From the NCBI GenBank assembly GCA_902480035.1, contig CABSRC010000083.1, positions 1 through 7,287 of the forward strand: 7,287 nt of DNA. Reading direction: 5' to 3'. Both the position numbers and the translations under genes were made by a program. Below are positions 1-5,833 of this stretch, in pieces. The stretch's first letter is position 1, and each line of letters begins with the position of its first letter. A model generated the notes under the pieces. The model was not told the DNA's origin. It was given only the letters and a program-made list of their open reading frames with translations, and did not search any database. Origin of the DNA: an uncultured Streptococcus sp. (GTDB lineage Bacteria; Bacillota; Bacilli; Lactobacillales; Streptococcaceae).

Positions 1-421
1 TCTTCATGATCACAGCATCCTCTATCGGATCGTGATAGTAGTTTTTCCTCCGTGCAATTTCTTCAAAATGCATTTTTTTGTATAGGCCTTGTGCCGGTTG
101 ATTGGACACGCGCACTTCTAAGAAAATCTCTTTTTGATCCGGCAACTGCGCGAGTAACTGCTGAGCTAGGCCTCGGCCCTGAAAGGCAGGCTTGACCGCA
201 ATCTGCAAGACCTCTGCTTCATAGAGAGTCTCTTGAATGGCGACAAACCCAAGGACTTGCCGCTCCTCATCCAGGGCTATGAAATAAGTACTTGATGCCT
301 GCTCTAAATCAGCTTGGATCTGCTCCAACTTCCAGGGACTAGCTTCATAGACATCTTCCATCATAGAAAGAATAGCGGCTGCATCCTGAATTTGCCCCTT
401 TTTGATTTCTACTTTGATCAT
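1..421 (-). CDS. rimI: Ribosomal protein S18 alanine N-acetyltransferase, partial (3' end beyond left edge)
   Basis: GNAT-fold acetyltransferase that in this family transfers acetyl from acetyl-CoA to the N-terminal alanine of ribosomal protein S18 in the cytoplasm. I translated it by hand from the ATG at 421; 140 codons are visible before the window edge. RimI is usually about 140-150 residues, so little is missing. The acetyl-CoA pyrophosphate-binding motif QGRGLA is at residues 81-86, in the stretch QIAVKPAFQGRGLAQQLL. The C-terminal RimI signature follows: LEVRVSNQPAQGLYKKMHF (about 101-119), then NYYHDPIEDAVIM (about 127-139). Glu102 and Tyr114 line up with the catalytic Glu and Tyr described for enterobacterial RimI. 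The ATG overlaps the tsaB stop as ATGA (418-421), so the two are almost certainly translationally coupled. In streptococci tsaD commonly follows, presumably just outside the window. An ATG overlapping the previous stop is the natural start. Substrate identity rests on family and context. Confidence 0.93.
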   Translation of the reverse strand, partial: MIKVEIKKGQIQDAAAILSMMEDVYEASPWKLEQIQADLEQASSTYFIALDEERQVLGFVAIQETLYEAEVLQIAVKPAFQGRGLAQQLLAQLPDQKEIFLEVRVSNQPAQGLYKKMHFEEIARRKNYYHDPIEDAVIMK

Positions 422-1101
422 AGACGCTTGATATAGGAGGTCGTTGTTTCCGTGTGGTCTTTGAGCCAGTTTTCCTCCGCTTCGACCCGTTTGAGATAAT
501 TGGGGACAAAATCATGGAGGCTAGCAGGCGCTTGTTTGAGGCCGAGACGTCCGATTTTCACTGCATCTGGCAGGGTTTCAGAGCAAGTAGCACTTGGCAG
601 GCTAGAGGCAATCTGCTCCTTAAAAGCCGTGATCTCTCCGACAAAGGTGACCTGCTCACTCGATGCTGCACGCTCTAGGACTTCCTCAAATGGAAAATGC
701 CCTTCTGGTGCGACCAGCTGATCTTCTTGGTAAAAACCCGCATAGACGTTGTTTCGACGAGCATCCATAACAGGTACTACCAAACCTTTTAGATCATCCG
801 GCACTAGAGCTAAGAGGCTTGAGACCCCGACCAATTCAATCCCTAAAGTATGAGCCAATGTCTTTGCGGATGCGACTGCAATGCGCAGTCCAGTATAGCT
901 CCCAGGACCTTCTGCCACCACGATGCGGTCCAAGTCCTTGGGTGTTAAGTCGATTTGTTGCATCAAAAAATCGATGACCGGCATCAAGGTGATACTATGA
1001 TTTTTTTTAATGGTTAATGTTGTTTCTGCAAGTAGAGTCTCATCTTCTAAAATCGCTACAGAAAGAGCCTTACTCGAGGTATCAAATGCTAATAATTTCA
1101 T
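418..1101 (-). CDS. tsaB: tRNA threonylcarbamoyladenosine (t6A37) biosynthesis protein TsaB
   Basis: Non-catalytic ASKHA-fold partner of TsaD. With TsaE it supports transfer of threonylcarbamoyl onto A37 of ANN-decoding tRNAs in the cytoplasm. The protein is 227 aa, typical for Firmicute TsaB. It opens with the ASKHA phosphate-1-like strand MKLLAFDTSS (1-10). The hallmark GPGSYTGLRIA is at 65-75, DARRNNVYAGFY at 113-124, and the C-terminal NYLKRVEAEENW at 201-212. It lacks the TsaD metal-binding His motif, so it is TsaB and not TsaD. Older annotations call it YeaZ or glycoprotease M22 family. The ATG at 1101 is preceded by a GAGGAG-type ribosome-binding site around 1107-1113. The stop overlaps the rimI start by 4 bases, giving an operon with rimI. 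It is divergent from rpoY-rnjA. An A8 run lies in the coding strand near codons 31-34 (plus positions 1001-1008), but the frame is intact. Confidence 0.96.
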   Translation of the reverse strand: MKLLAFDTSSKALSVAILEDETLLAETTLTIKKNHSITLMPVIDFLMQQIDLTPKDLDRIVVAEGPGSYTGLRIAVASAKTLAHTLGIELVGVSSLLALVPDDLKGLVVPVMDARRNNVYAGFYQEDQLVAPEGHFPFEEVLERAASSEQVTFVGEITAFKEQIASSLPSATCSETLPDAVKIGRLGLKQAPASLHDFVPNYLKRVEAEENWLKDHTETTTSYIKRL

Positions 1102-1122
1102 TTCCTACTCCTCTTGAACTGG

Positions 1123-1150
1123 ATTATATTATACTACAAATTCCCTTCAA
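1123..1150 (-). promoter_or_regulatory. Probable promoter of tsaB-rimI
   Basis: On the minus strand a -35-like TTGAAG (1150-1145) is separated by 16 bp from a TATAAT (1128-1123). A second, adjoining TATAAT occupies 1133-1128. Either start would give a very short leader, because the tsaB ATG is at 1101 and its ribosome-binding site is at about 1113-1107. Another TATAAT-like box at 1221-1216 has no convincing -35 partner. The match is by eye, with no transcript evidence. The rest of 1141-1254 shows nothing else I can support. Confidence 0.5.
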
Positions 1151-1254
1151 ATCCCAGCGAAACTCTCCCTTAAAGCGCAGGATTTTCATACACCAAACCG
1201 CTCAAAAGCTTCTCTATTATAGGTCTTTGCCCCTCTGACTTTTCTAGTCTATCT

Positions 1255-1283
1255 TTTACTTACAGGCGAATTTATGATATAAT
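1255..1283 (+). promoter_or_regulatory. Promoter of rpoY-rnjA (extended -10)
   Basis: TTTACT (1255-1260) is followed after exactly 17 bp by TATAAT (1278-1283). TGA immediately precedes the hexamer, making the extended -10 TGnTATAAT common in streptococci. Transcription would start near 1290 and give a leader of about 104 nt before the rpoY ATG. The pgk promoter in this window has the same TGATATAAT core. Confidence 0.75.
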
Positions 1284-1305
1284 GATAATTAATTGTATCG
1301 AATCA

Positions 1306-1368
1306 GGTCCACTAGTTGCGAGTAGAAAACTCTAGTGATTGCACTCCTTCGCAGCTAACAAATGGACC
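1306..1368 (+). ncRNA. Candidate structured 5' leader of rpoY-rnjA (possible cis-regulatory RNA)
   Basis: The leader between promoter and rpoY contains nested complementary arms. The outer helix is GGTCCA (1306-1311) with TGGACC (1363-1368). Directly inside it, TAGTTGCGA (1313-1321) pairs with TCGCAGCTA (1349-1357): 9 bp with one G-U pair. Inside that, a small TAGA/TCTA hairpin (1323-1326 with 1331-1334) and a GTG/CAC hairpin (1335-1337 with 1342-1344) would make a three-way junction. An alternative hairpin GAGT/ACTC (1320-1323 with 1329-1332) would compete with the 9-bp helix. No U-tract follows, so this is not an intrinsic terminator. Any control would act on translation or mRNA stability. 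I do not recognise it as a named riboswitch, T-box or ribosomal-protein leader. The pairing is directly visible; function is inferred. Confidence 0.45.
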
Positions 1369-1393
1369 GAAATAATGAAAGGAAAATTACTTC

Positions 1394-1624
1394 ATGATTT
1401 ACAAAGTTTTTTATCAGAAAACAAAAGAACGGAACCCTCGTCGTGAAACGACGCATGCACTTTATCTCGATATTGATGCACCAAATGAACGCGAAGGACG
1501 CATCCAAGCACGTCAATTGGTTGAAGCAAACACAGATTTCAACATTGAATTTATCACACCACTTTCTGAGCAACACCTTGCTTACGAGAAAGAGTCAGGT
1601 GCCTTTGAACTAACGGAGTACTAA
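1394..1624 (+). CDS. rpoY: DNA-directed RNA polymerase epsilon subunit RpoY
   Basis: Small auxiliary subunit of Firmicute RNA polymerase (formerly DUF1447/YkzG). It binds the core enzyme, and its fold resembles the phage protein Gp2. It is 76 aa; the Bacillus homologue is about 70. The characteristic start MIYKVFYQKTKERNPRRETT is followed by ALYLDIDA, EGRIQARQLVE and a C-terminal YEKESGAFELTEY. The ATG at 1394 has a GAAAGGA ribosome-binding site (about 1377-1383) 10 nt upstream. It ends 3 bp before rnjA, an arrangement conserved in Firmicutes, so the two are cotranscribed and probably translationally coupled. The gene is highly charged, has no membrane segment, and shows no sign of damage. 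A possible 11-codon upstream ORF ends across its start codon (see findings). Confidence 0.95.
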   Translation: MIYKVFYQKTKERNPRRETTHALYLDIDAPNEREGRIQARQLVEANTDFNIEFITPLSEQHLAYEKESGAFELTEY

Positions 1625-1627
1625 TCC

Positions 1628-3310
1628 ATGGCCTATACCTTAAAACCTGAAGAAGTTGGTGTATTTGCCATTGGTGGACTTGGAGAAATCGGGAAAAATA
1701 CCTACGGGATCGAGTACCAAGATGAAATCATCATTGTCGATGCCGGGATCAAATTTCCAGAAGACGACCTCCTTGGGATCGACTATGTGATCCCTGATTA
1801 CTCTTATATCGTTGACAATATTGATCGTGTCAAAGCGGTCCTCATTACCCACGGACACGAAGACCACATCGGTGGGATTCCTTTCCTTTTGAAGCAAGCC
1901 AATGTCCCTATCTATGCTGGACCTTTAGCGCTTGCCTTGATCCGTGGAAAATTAGAAGAGCATGGCCTTCTTCGCGATGCCAAACTCTACGAAATCAACC
2001 AAAACACTGAGCTTCAATTTAAAAATCTTAAAGCAACCTTCTTCCGTACCACTCACTCTATTCCAGAACCTTTAGGGATTGTGATTCACACCCCTCAAGG
2101 AAAGATTGTCTGTACCGGAGACTTCAAATTTGACTTCACGCCCGTTGGGGAACCTGCTGACCTCCATCGTATGGCAGCTCTTGGAGAAGAAGGCGTTCTC
2201 TGTCTGCTCTCAGACTCAACCAACGCGGAAATTCCAACCTTTACCAACTCTGAAAAAGTGGTTGGCCAATCCATCATGAAGATCATCGAAGGCATCCATG
2301 GGCGCATCATCTTTGCTTCCTTTGCCTCGAATATCTTCCGTCTCCAACAGGCAGCCGAGGCCGCTGTCAAGACAGGTCGCAAGATCGTTGTCTTTGGACG
2401 CTCCATGGAAAAAGCCATCGTCAATGGAATCGAGCTTGGCTACATCAAGGTCCCTGCTGGAACCATTATCGAGCCAAATGAGATCAAAGACTATGCGGCC
2501 AATGAAATCCTGATCATGTGTACAGGAAGCCAAGGAGAGCCAATGGCAGCCCTCTCTCGGATTGCCAACGGAACGCATCGCCAAGTGCAACTCCAACCAG
2601 GAGATACCGTTATCTTCTCTTCTAGCCCGATTCCTGGAAATACAACCAGTGTGAACAAATTGATCAATACGATTTCTGAAGCGGGTGTCGATGTCATTCA
2701 CGGGAAGATCAACAACATCCATACCTCTGGACACGGGGGGCAACAAGAACAAAAACTCATGCTCCGCTTGATCAAACCAAAATACTTCATGCCTGTCCAT
2801 GGTGAATACCGGATGCAGAAGATCCACGCAGGACTTGCGCGTGATTGCGGAGTAGAAAAAGACAATATCTTCATCATGAGTAATGGTGATGTCCTCGCTC
2901 TTACAGCCAACTCTGCTCGTATCGCAGGAAGCTTCAATGCTCAAGACATCTATGTCGATGGAAATCGCATCGGTGAAATCGGAGCTGCTGTTCTTCGTGA
3001 CCGGAGAGACCTTTCTGAAGACGGTGTCGTACTTGCTGTTGCGACTGTTGACTTCAAATCGAAGATGATTCTGGCAGGACCAGATATCTTGAGCCGTGGT
3101 TTCATCTACATGCGTGAATCAGGAGACCTGATCCGTGAAAGCCAACGCATCCTCTTCAATGCCATTCGTATCGCCTTGAAGAACAAAGATGCCAATATCC
3201 AAACCGTTAATGGTGCGATTGTCAATGCTCTTCGTCCATTCCTGTACGAAAGCACGGAACGTGAACCCATCATTATTCCAATGATTCTCACACCAGATGA
3301 CGAAAATTAA
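1628..3310 (+). CDS. rnjA: Ribonuclease J1
   Basis: Metallo-beta-lactamase/beta-CASP ribonuclease with 5'-3' exonuclease and endonuclease activity in mRNA turnover and RNA maturation. It usually works in complex with the paralogue RNase J2. The protein is 560 aa (B. subtilis J1 is 555). Zinc ligands are intact: THGHEDHIGG (74-83, with His75, His77, Asp79, His80), His143 in TTHSIPE, Asp165 in GDFKFD, and His391 in PVHGEYRM. The beta-CASP insert spans about 210-371 and includes TSGHGGQQE with His369, a residue that contacts the RNA phosphate in the family. The C-terminal domain is about 460-560. The complete HxHxDH set favours J1 over streptococcal J2, which tends to have a degenerate site. The ATG at 1628 follows GGAG (1615-1618) with 9 nt spacing. 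That ribosome-binding site lies inside the end of rpoY, 3 bp before this gene. A terminator follows within 6 bp of the stop. Convergent with glnA. Confidence 0.97.
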   Translation: MAYTLKPEEVGVFAIGGLGEIGKNTYGIEYQDEIIIVDAGIKFPEDDLLGIDYVIPDYSYIVDNIDRVKAVLITHGHEDHIGGIPFLLKQANVPIYAGPLALALIRGKLEEHGLLRDAKLYEINQNTELQFKNLKATFFRTTHSIPEPLGIVIHTPQGKIVCTGDFKFDFTPVGEPADLHRMAALGEEGVLCLLSDSTNAEIPTFTNSEKVVGQSIMKIIEGIHGRIIFASFASNIFRLQQAAEAAVKTGRKIVVFGRSMEKAIVNGIELGYIKVPAGTIIEPNEIKDYAANEILIMCTGSQGEPMAALSRIANGTHRQVQLQPGDTVIFSSSPIPGNTTSVNKLINTISEAGVDVIHGKINNIHTSGHGGQQEQKLMLRLIKPKYFMPVHGEYRMQKIHAGLARDCGVEKDNIFIMSNGDVLALTANSARIAGSFNAQDIYVDGNRIGEIGAAVLRDRRDLSEDGVVLAVATVDFKSKMILAGPDILSRGFIYMRESGDLIRESQRILFNAIRIALKNKDANIQTVNGAIVNALRPFLYESTEREPIIIPMILTPDDEN

Positions 3311-3315
3311 AAAAT

Positions 3316-3350
3316 AACCAGTTGAGACCACTGTTTCAACTGGTTTTATT
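3316..3350 (+). terminator. Rho-independent terminator of rpoY-rnjA
   Basis: AACCAGTTGA (3316-3325) pairs perfectly with TCAACTGGTT (3336-3345), extendable by G-U and A-U at the loop. A T-rich tail TTTTATTGTT begins at 3344. The hairpin starts 5 bases after the rnjA stop codon. Confidence 0.88.
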
Positions 3351-3361
3351 GTTGCATTTTG

Positions 3362-3406
3362 AAGAGCAAAGAAGAGCTTGGAATGTTTCCCAAGCTCTTT
3401 GCTCTT
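3362..3406 (-). terminator. Long hairpin at the glnA 3' end, probable (bidirectional) terminator
   Basis: GAGCTTGG (3374-3381) pairs with CCAAGCTC (3390-3397). After a 3-base bulge the helix continues as AAGAGCAAA (3362-3370) with TTTGCTCTT (3398-3406), giving about 17 bp with an 8-base loop. On the minus strand the inner stem AAGAGCTTGG/CCAAGCTCTT is followed by the pyrimidine-rich CTTTGCTCTTC, which can act as the U-rich tail for glnA. On the plus strand the tail is GTTTCTT, a possible back-up for rnjA. The U-tract is imperfect in both directions. Confidence 0.7.
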
Positions 3407-3411
3407 GTTTC

Positions 3412-4758
3412 TTAATAAAGATCTAAATAGTTGTCTACTTCCCATTGAGATACGAAGGTAGCATAGCTTGCCCATTCGATTCGTTTGGCTTCAAGGAAGC
3501 TGGTGTAGATGTGCTCACCCAAGGCAGCTTTCACCACTTCGTCTTCTGTCAAGGCTTTCAAGGCATTGTGAAGGGTAGAAGGGAGATCTGTGATTCCAGC
3601 GGCCCTACGTTCTTCCGGTGTCATCACATAGATATTTTCTTCAATCGGAGCAGGTGCTTCGATTTTGTTTTCGATACCGTGAAGGCCGACTTCAAGCAAG
3701 ACTGCCAAGGCTACATAAGGATTGGCCATTGGGTCTACGGAACGCAATTCCAAACGAGTTCCCATACCACGTGATGCTGGCACACGTACCAATGGGGAAC
3801 GGTTGCGTCCTGCCCAAGCAATATAAACGGGTGCTTCATATCCAGGAACCAAACGTTTATAAGAATTGACAGTTGGATTTGTCACTGCTGTAAAGTTGTA
3901 GGCATGCTTGATCAAACCACCCAAGAAGTGATAAGCAGTTTCTGACAATTGCATTCCACGTGGATCTTCTGGATCAAAGAAGGCATTGTTGCCATCTTGG
4001 TCAAAGAGAGACATATTACAGTGCATACCTGATCCGGCAATTCCAAATTTAGGTTTAGCCATAAAGGTTGCGTACAAACCATGTTTACGAGCGATGGTTT
4101 TCACAACGAGTTTAAAGATTTGGATCTTGTCACAAGCGCGGAGCACTTCGTCATACTTAAAGTCGATTTCATGCTGACCAACGGCTACTTCGTGGTGACT
4201 GGCTTCTACTTCAAAGCCCATCTTGGTCAAGACATTTACAATTTCACGACGAGTGTTATCTGCAAGGTCTGTTGGAGCCAAGTCAAAATAGCCACCTTTG
4301 TCGTTTACTTCAAGAGTTGGATCTCCATTTTCGTCCAACTTGAAGAGGAAGAATTCTGGTTCTGGACCAAGGTTAAAGGATTTGAATCCAAGCTCTTCCA
4401 TATGACGAAGGGCACGTTTCAAGTTGCCACGTGGATCTCCTGCAAATGGTTCTCCTTCTGTCGTATAGACATCACAGATCAAGCCAGCTACGCTACCATT
4501 TTCATCTCCCCAAGGGAAGACTGTCCATGTATCCAAATCTGGGTAAAGATACATATCTGATTCGTTGATACGGACAAATCCTTCGATAGAAGAACCATCA
4601 AACATGGCTTTGTTTGAAAGAACCTTGTCCAGTTGCTCATCGGTAGCTGGAATTTCGACGTTCTTCATCGTTCCCAAAATATCAGAGAACATCAAGCGAA
4701 TAAAAGTAACATTTTTTTCTTTTACTTCACGGCGAATATCTGCAGCAGTAATTGACAT
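3412..4758 (-). CDS. glnA: Glutamine synthetase, type I (GSI-alpha)
   Basis: ATP-dependent ligation of ammonia to glutamate, the central step of glutamine supply. It is a cytoplasmic dodecamer. The protein is 448 aa (B. subtilis GlnA 444). Family signatures in order: SDILGTMKNVEIP (25-37), FDGSSIEGFVRI (53-64), GPEPEFFLF (131-139), HHEVAVGQHEID (188-199), GSGMHCNMS (242-250) in the ATP-binding region, NPTVNSYKRLVPGYEAP (294-310) with the active-site flap glutamate, and RSPLVRVP (320-327). The length and the absence of the adenylylation-loop insertion place it in the Gram-positive feedback-inhibited GSI-alpha class. In this group feedback-inhibited GlnA stimulates GlnR DNA binding. The ATG at 4758 has AAGGAG (4770-4765) 6 nt upstream. 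It lies 39 bp after glnR with no convincing promoter between, so it is an operon with glnR and is controlled from the glnR operator. Confidence 0.97.
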   Translation of the reverse strand: MSITAADIRREVKEKNVTFIRLMFSDILGTMKNVEIPATDEQLDKVLSNKAMFDGSSIEGFVRINESDMYLYPDLDTWTVFPWGDENGSVAGLICDVYTTEGEPFAGDPRGNLKRALRHMEELGFKSFNLGPEPEFFLFKLDENGDPTLEVNDKGGYFDLAPTDLADNTRREIVNVLTKMGFEVEASHHEVAVGQHEIDFKYDEVLRACDKIQIFKLVVKTIARKHGLYATFMAKPKFGIAGSGMHCNMSLFDQDGNNAFFDPEDPRGMQLSETAYHFLGGLIKHAYNFTAVTNPTVNSYKRLVPGYEAPVYIAWAGRNRSPLVRVPASRGMGTRLELRSVDPMANPYVALAVLLEVGLHGIENKIEAPAPIEENIYVMTPEERRAAGITDLPSTLHNALKALTEDEVVKAALGEHIYTSFLEAKRIEWASYATFVSQWEVDNYLDLY

Positions 4759-4797
4759 TTTTGTCTCCTTAAAATAGATTACAAGCTTATGAAATGA

Positions 4798-5157
4798 TCA
4801 ACGAAATTGACCATATGGCGATGGGGAAGATGTGAAGCGACTTTGCTGAAGAATGTCACGATGAAGAGCCTTACGAATGGCTTCTTGGCTGACCACCTTG
4901 GTTTGCTCTTGCTCTTTTTCCGCATATCTCTTCTTGATATCCGCAATATTCAAACCATCTGAAATATAATCTTTGATCTCAAGCAGACGGTCCATATTGT
5001 CCAATGAATACATGCGGCGATTGCCTTCTGTTCGATCAGGAGAAATTAACCCTTGATCTTCATAATAACGAATCTGACGAGCTGTCAAGTCGGTCAACTT
5101 CATAACACTTCCGATCGGGAAGACAGCCAGTGAGCGTCGTAATTCCTTTTCCTTCAT
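4798..5157 (-). CDS. glnR: MerR-family glutamine-responsive repressor GlnR
   Basis: Repressor of nitrogen-metabolism genes. In streptococci the family represses glnRA and usually glnPQ and gdhA when glutamine is plentiful, with GlnA as co-regulator. The protein is 119 aa, close to the pneumococcal length. The MerR winged-helix reader is at about 16-51: GSVMKLTDLTARQIRYYEDQ, then GLISPDRTEGNRRMYS. A dimerisation helix follows (about 54-84), then a C-terminal tail (about 90-119) corresponding to the GlnA-responsive region of the family. Start ATG at 5157; AGAGGA lies just upstream (about 5169-5163). First gene of the glnRA operon. Its promoter carries a recognisable GlnR operator, so it should repress itself. 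Confidence 0.95.
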   Translation of the reverse strand: MKEKELRRSLAVFPIGSVMKLTDLTARQIRYYEDQGLISPDRTEGNRRMYSLDNMDRLLEIKDYISDGLNIADIKKRYAEKEQEQTKVVSQEAIRKALHRDILQQSRFTSSPSPYGQFR

Positions 5158-5177
5158 ACCATTCCTCTTTCTATTCT

Positions 5178-5205
5178 ATTATATCGAAAAAAAAATCTAT
5201 GTCAA
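5178..5205 (-). promoter_or_regulatory. Promoter of glnR-glnA
   Basis: A perfect TTGACA (minus strand, 5205-5200) lies 16 bp from a perfect TATAAT (5183-5178). The spacer contains a T9 run (5195-5187 read on the minus strand). Transcription would start near 5171, about 14 nt before the glnR ATG. The GlnR operator lies immediately upstream of the -35 box. Confidence 0.85.
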
Positions 5206-5239
5206 GATTAAATGTTATATAATCTTACATAGATTTTTT
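5187..5239 (-). terminator. Terminator of the ArAE-family gene, overlapping the glnR control region
   Basis: On the minus strand AAATCTATGTAAGATTA is followed by a 9-base loop and then TAATCTTGACATAGATTT, an inverted repeat with a single bulged G. Nine T residues follow (5195-5187). The stem starts inside the last codons of the upstream gene and spans its stop codon. An A/T run on both flanks lets it form in either orientation. It physically contains the GlnR operator and the TTGACA of glnR. Confidence 0.75.
5213..5229 (-). promoter_or_regulatory. GlnR operator (TGTNA-N7-TNACA)
   Basis: The plus strand reads TGTTA-TATAATC-TTACA, an exact match to the published streptococcal/Bacillus GlnR/TnrA consensus. 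Its centre is about 50 bp upstream of the predicted glnR start site and its edge is 7 bp from the -35 box. It supports autorepression of glnRA. It also overlaps the last codons and terminator stem of the upstream membrane-protein gene. Confidence 0.85.
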
Positions 5240-5758
5240 GTACTTCTTGAGAAAATCTCGAATGCGATCGACATCCGAATTGACCAAAATCGCAACAAAA
5301 ACGCCGATAAAGGTCTCAAATATTCGGGCAAAAACATACAAGAAGGTTTCTCCGTTAGGAATCGAGAGAGTAATGATCAGCATTGCCGAAACTCCTCCGA
5401 TAATTCCTGCTTTATTATTCATAGCGACATTTGTCATAATGGTTAACATAGTCGCAATTGGGACAAAAATCAGAGTTACCCAATACGCCCCATGAAAGAG
5501 CGTTTTTAAAAGGAAGAACAAAACAGCATAAAAACCTCCGATACTATTGCCCATGACACGCGAAGCCCCGAAGTGGACACTCTTATCAAAGTCTTCCCTC
5601 AAACTAAAAACAGCTGTCAAGGTCCCGATCTGAAGGCCGCGCCAGCCAAATATTCCAAAAATAAGTAGTACAATAAAAACGGCAATCCCTGTTTTAAAGG
5701 TTCTCATCCCCAAACGGAATTTGGACCAATCAAATTTGTGTCGTTTAAAGTAATCCAT
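5225..5758 (-). CDS. Small ArAE/FUSC-like (DUF939-type) integral membrane protein
   Basis: 177 aa, resembling the 'aromatic acid exporter' ArAE_1 family. No substrate is established for the short streptococcal members, so the exporter name is only a family label. From the ATG the protein has a basic N-terminus (DYFKRHKFDWSKFRLGMRTFK), then hydrophobic segments at about 24-39, 70-88, 93-110, 118-134 and 140-160. These hold the family-like stretches LTAVFSLREDFDKSV, TNVAMNNKAGIIGG and ARIFETFIGVFVAILVN. A short basic cytoplasmic tail follows (DRIRDFLKKYKKSM). I prefer the ATG at 5758. AGGTGA (5766-5761) is a suitable Shine-Dalgarno for it, whereas the alternative in-frame GTG at 5764 lies within that sequence. 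It sits between pgk and glnRA, a neighbourhood I recall from other streptococci, with its own promoter and terminator, so cotranscription with glnRA looks limited. The larger C-terminal cytoplasmic domain found in some ArAE proteins is absent. Confidence 0.82.
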   Translation of the reverse strand: MDYFKRHKFDWSKFRLGMRTFKTGIAVFIVLLIFGIFGWRGLQIGTLTAVFSLREDFDKSVHFGASRVMGNSIGGFYAVLFFLLKTLFHGAYWVTLIFVPIATMLTIMTNVAMNNKAGIIGGVSAMLIITLSIPNGETFLYVFARIFETFIGVFVAILVNSDVDRIRDFLKKYKKSM

Positions 5759-5783
5759 GGTCACCTATCTTTCTATCTCTATT

Positions 5784-5812
5784 ATTCTACCATATTTTCA
5801 GAAAGGAGAGAA
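5784..5812 (-). promoter_or_regulatory. Possible promoter of the ArAE-family gene (extended -10)
   Basis: On the minus strand TGG directly precedes TAGAAT (5789-5784), an extended -10. The -35 position 17 bp upstream is a weak TTCTCT (5812-5807). The start site would be near 5777, leaving a leader of about 20 nt. It lies between the repeat element and the gene, so the gene can be transcribed independently of pgk. Confidence 0.55.
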
Positions 5813-5833
5813 CAGGTAAAAATAGAAAGAAAA

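Noticed and set aside
454..721. Plus-strand frames of 73-74 codons inside tsaB
   Set aside because: They are antisense to an intact tsaB and their translations do not resemble a protein family.
1001..1008. A8 run in tsaB as a programmed frameshift or pseudogene site
   Set aside because: The reading frame is intact, and the encoded IKKN fits the TsaB family. There is no downstream structure or alternate frame to suggest recoding.
1306..1370. T-box or PyrR-type leader
   Set aside because: The GGTGGNACC T-box core and a following terminator are missing, and no PyrR-binding loop is visible. rpoY-rnjA is not a typical target of either.
2216..2944. Open reading frame of 242 codons antisense to rnjA
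   Set aside because: It lies wholly inside a clear RNase J1 gene on the other strand. The translation has no recognisable domain and is rich in residues expected from reverse-complement codons. I see no good ribosome-binding site.
4081..4560. Open reading frame of 159 codons on the plus strand inside glnA
   Set aside because: It is a shadow of the highly conserved glnA frame, with no family resemblance and no promoter.
4759..4797. Separate promoter for glnA between glnR and glnA
   Set aside because: Only a weak TATTTT with poorly spaced TTGATC is present. There is no GlnR operator and the gap is 39 bp, so operon transcription is the simpler reading.
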